DNA from: Jannaschia seohaensis
Lineage (GTDB): Bacteria > Pseudomonadota > Alphaproteobacteria > Rhodobacterales > Rhodobacteraceae
DNA length: 64,000 nt
Direction of reading: 5' to 3'
NCBI RefSeq assembly: GCF_900116765.1
Contig: NZ_UETC01000007.1
Span: 104,862 to 168,861, forward strand
The position numbers and the translations under genes are program-made. The notes under the pieces are model-generated. The model made no database searches. It saw only the letters and a program-made list of their open reading frames with translations, and was not told the origin of the DNA. Shown piece by piece: positions 63,909 to 64,000 of the stretch. Position 1 is the stretch's first letter. Each line of letters begins with the position of its first letter.

Positions 63909-64000
63909 GGCTCTGTTGCACAAATCGGCTGAACGCCGAAGTTCCCCTTTCCCCGGACGGACTTATCCCACAGCTTCCGTGACCGGGATGCCGAGCGCGG
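63909..64000. mobile_element. Probable end of an insertion sequence (continues beyond window)
   Basis: GGCTCTGTTGCACAAATC at 63909-63926 closely resembles the terminal inverted repeat of IS903/IS5-type elements (GGCTTTGTTG...AAATC). The remaining 74 bases hold no start of a recognisable transposase. The other end is outside the window, so the call is tentative. Confidence 0.5.

Overview
The window reads as chromosomal DNA of a GC-rich alphaproteobacterium of the Rhodobacterales (Roseobacter/Paracoccus-type). The evidence is the mreB-mreC-mreD-mrdA-rodA cell-shape operon, a TTG-started short XRE regulator beside hisN, a split GatCA amidotransferase next to a Rhodobacterales-type AmpD-like amidase, class A RNase P RNA, and short GC-rich palindromic repeats between genes. 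This assignment is an inference from gene content, since no rRNA is present.

Positions 1-31000 are mostly housekeeping. They hold the 3' end of mreB, then mreC, mreD, PBP2 and rodA; a glyoxalase-type dioxygenase/esterase pair; a Bax-inhibitor-1 protein; a LysR regulator convergent with a quinone oxidoreductase; XRE-hisN followed by an 8-oxoguanine-deaminase-like gene with an in-frame TAA; thymidine kinase; a KAS III enzyme; carB; a HAD-fold protein without its nucleophile; aspS; the DUF1800/DUF1501 pair; rpmG; a PAS protein; rnpB; an amidase; a lipoprotein; gatA-gatC and a DUF2306 membrane protein. At 31048-31890 sits a decayed IS5-family element (TA target duplication, 13-bp inverted repeats). 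It is followed by a beta-helix gene, a gene-poor stretch and a Sel1-repeat protein. This segment looks acquired.

From about 34200 to 63760 lies a large accessory catabolic locus and the main point of interest. It comprises an NTF2-like protein, an SDR and a GST; an ATP-NAD/AcoX-type kinase; a GcvPA/GcvPB-like pair with altered signature motifs and no gcvT or gcvH; a DadA-like oxidase; two DHDPS-family lyases; five SDRs in all; an Old Yellow Enzyme; a sugar-phosphate-isomerase-like TIM barrel; a lambda-crystallin/L-gulonate-3-dehydrogenase-like enzyme; an opine/hydroxyproline-oxidase-like pair, one member being a fused 2Fe-2S flavoprotein; an IclR regulator; a CUT1 ABC importer; a class III aminotransferase; a PuuE/PgdA-like deacetylase; and a TRAP importer.

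Six near-identical 16-bp sites (consensus about GTRCGCNATGYGAACA, best copy the palindrome at 60829-60847) lie in six of the locus's promoter regions, including the one between the IclR gene and the ABC operon. I infer one IclR-controlled regulon. Its substrate is unknown. The enzyme set suggests uptake by two transporters, oxidative cleavage of a secondary-amine or sugar-acid/amino-acid conjugate, and processing by aldolase/dehydratase, SDR, aminotransferase and P-protein-like PLP steps.

The window ends with a strong terminator (63861) and what looks like the end of another insertion sequence (from 63909). I saw no tRNA, rRNA or CRISPR array.
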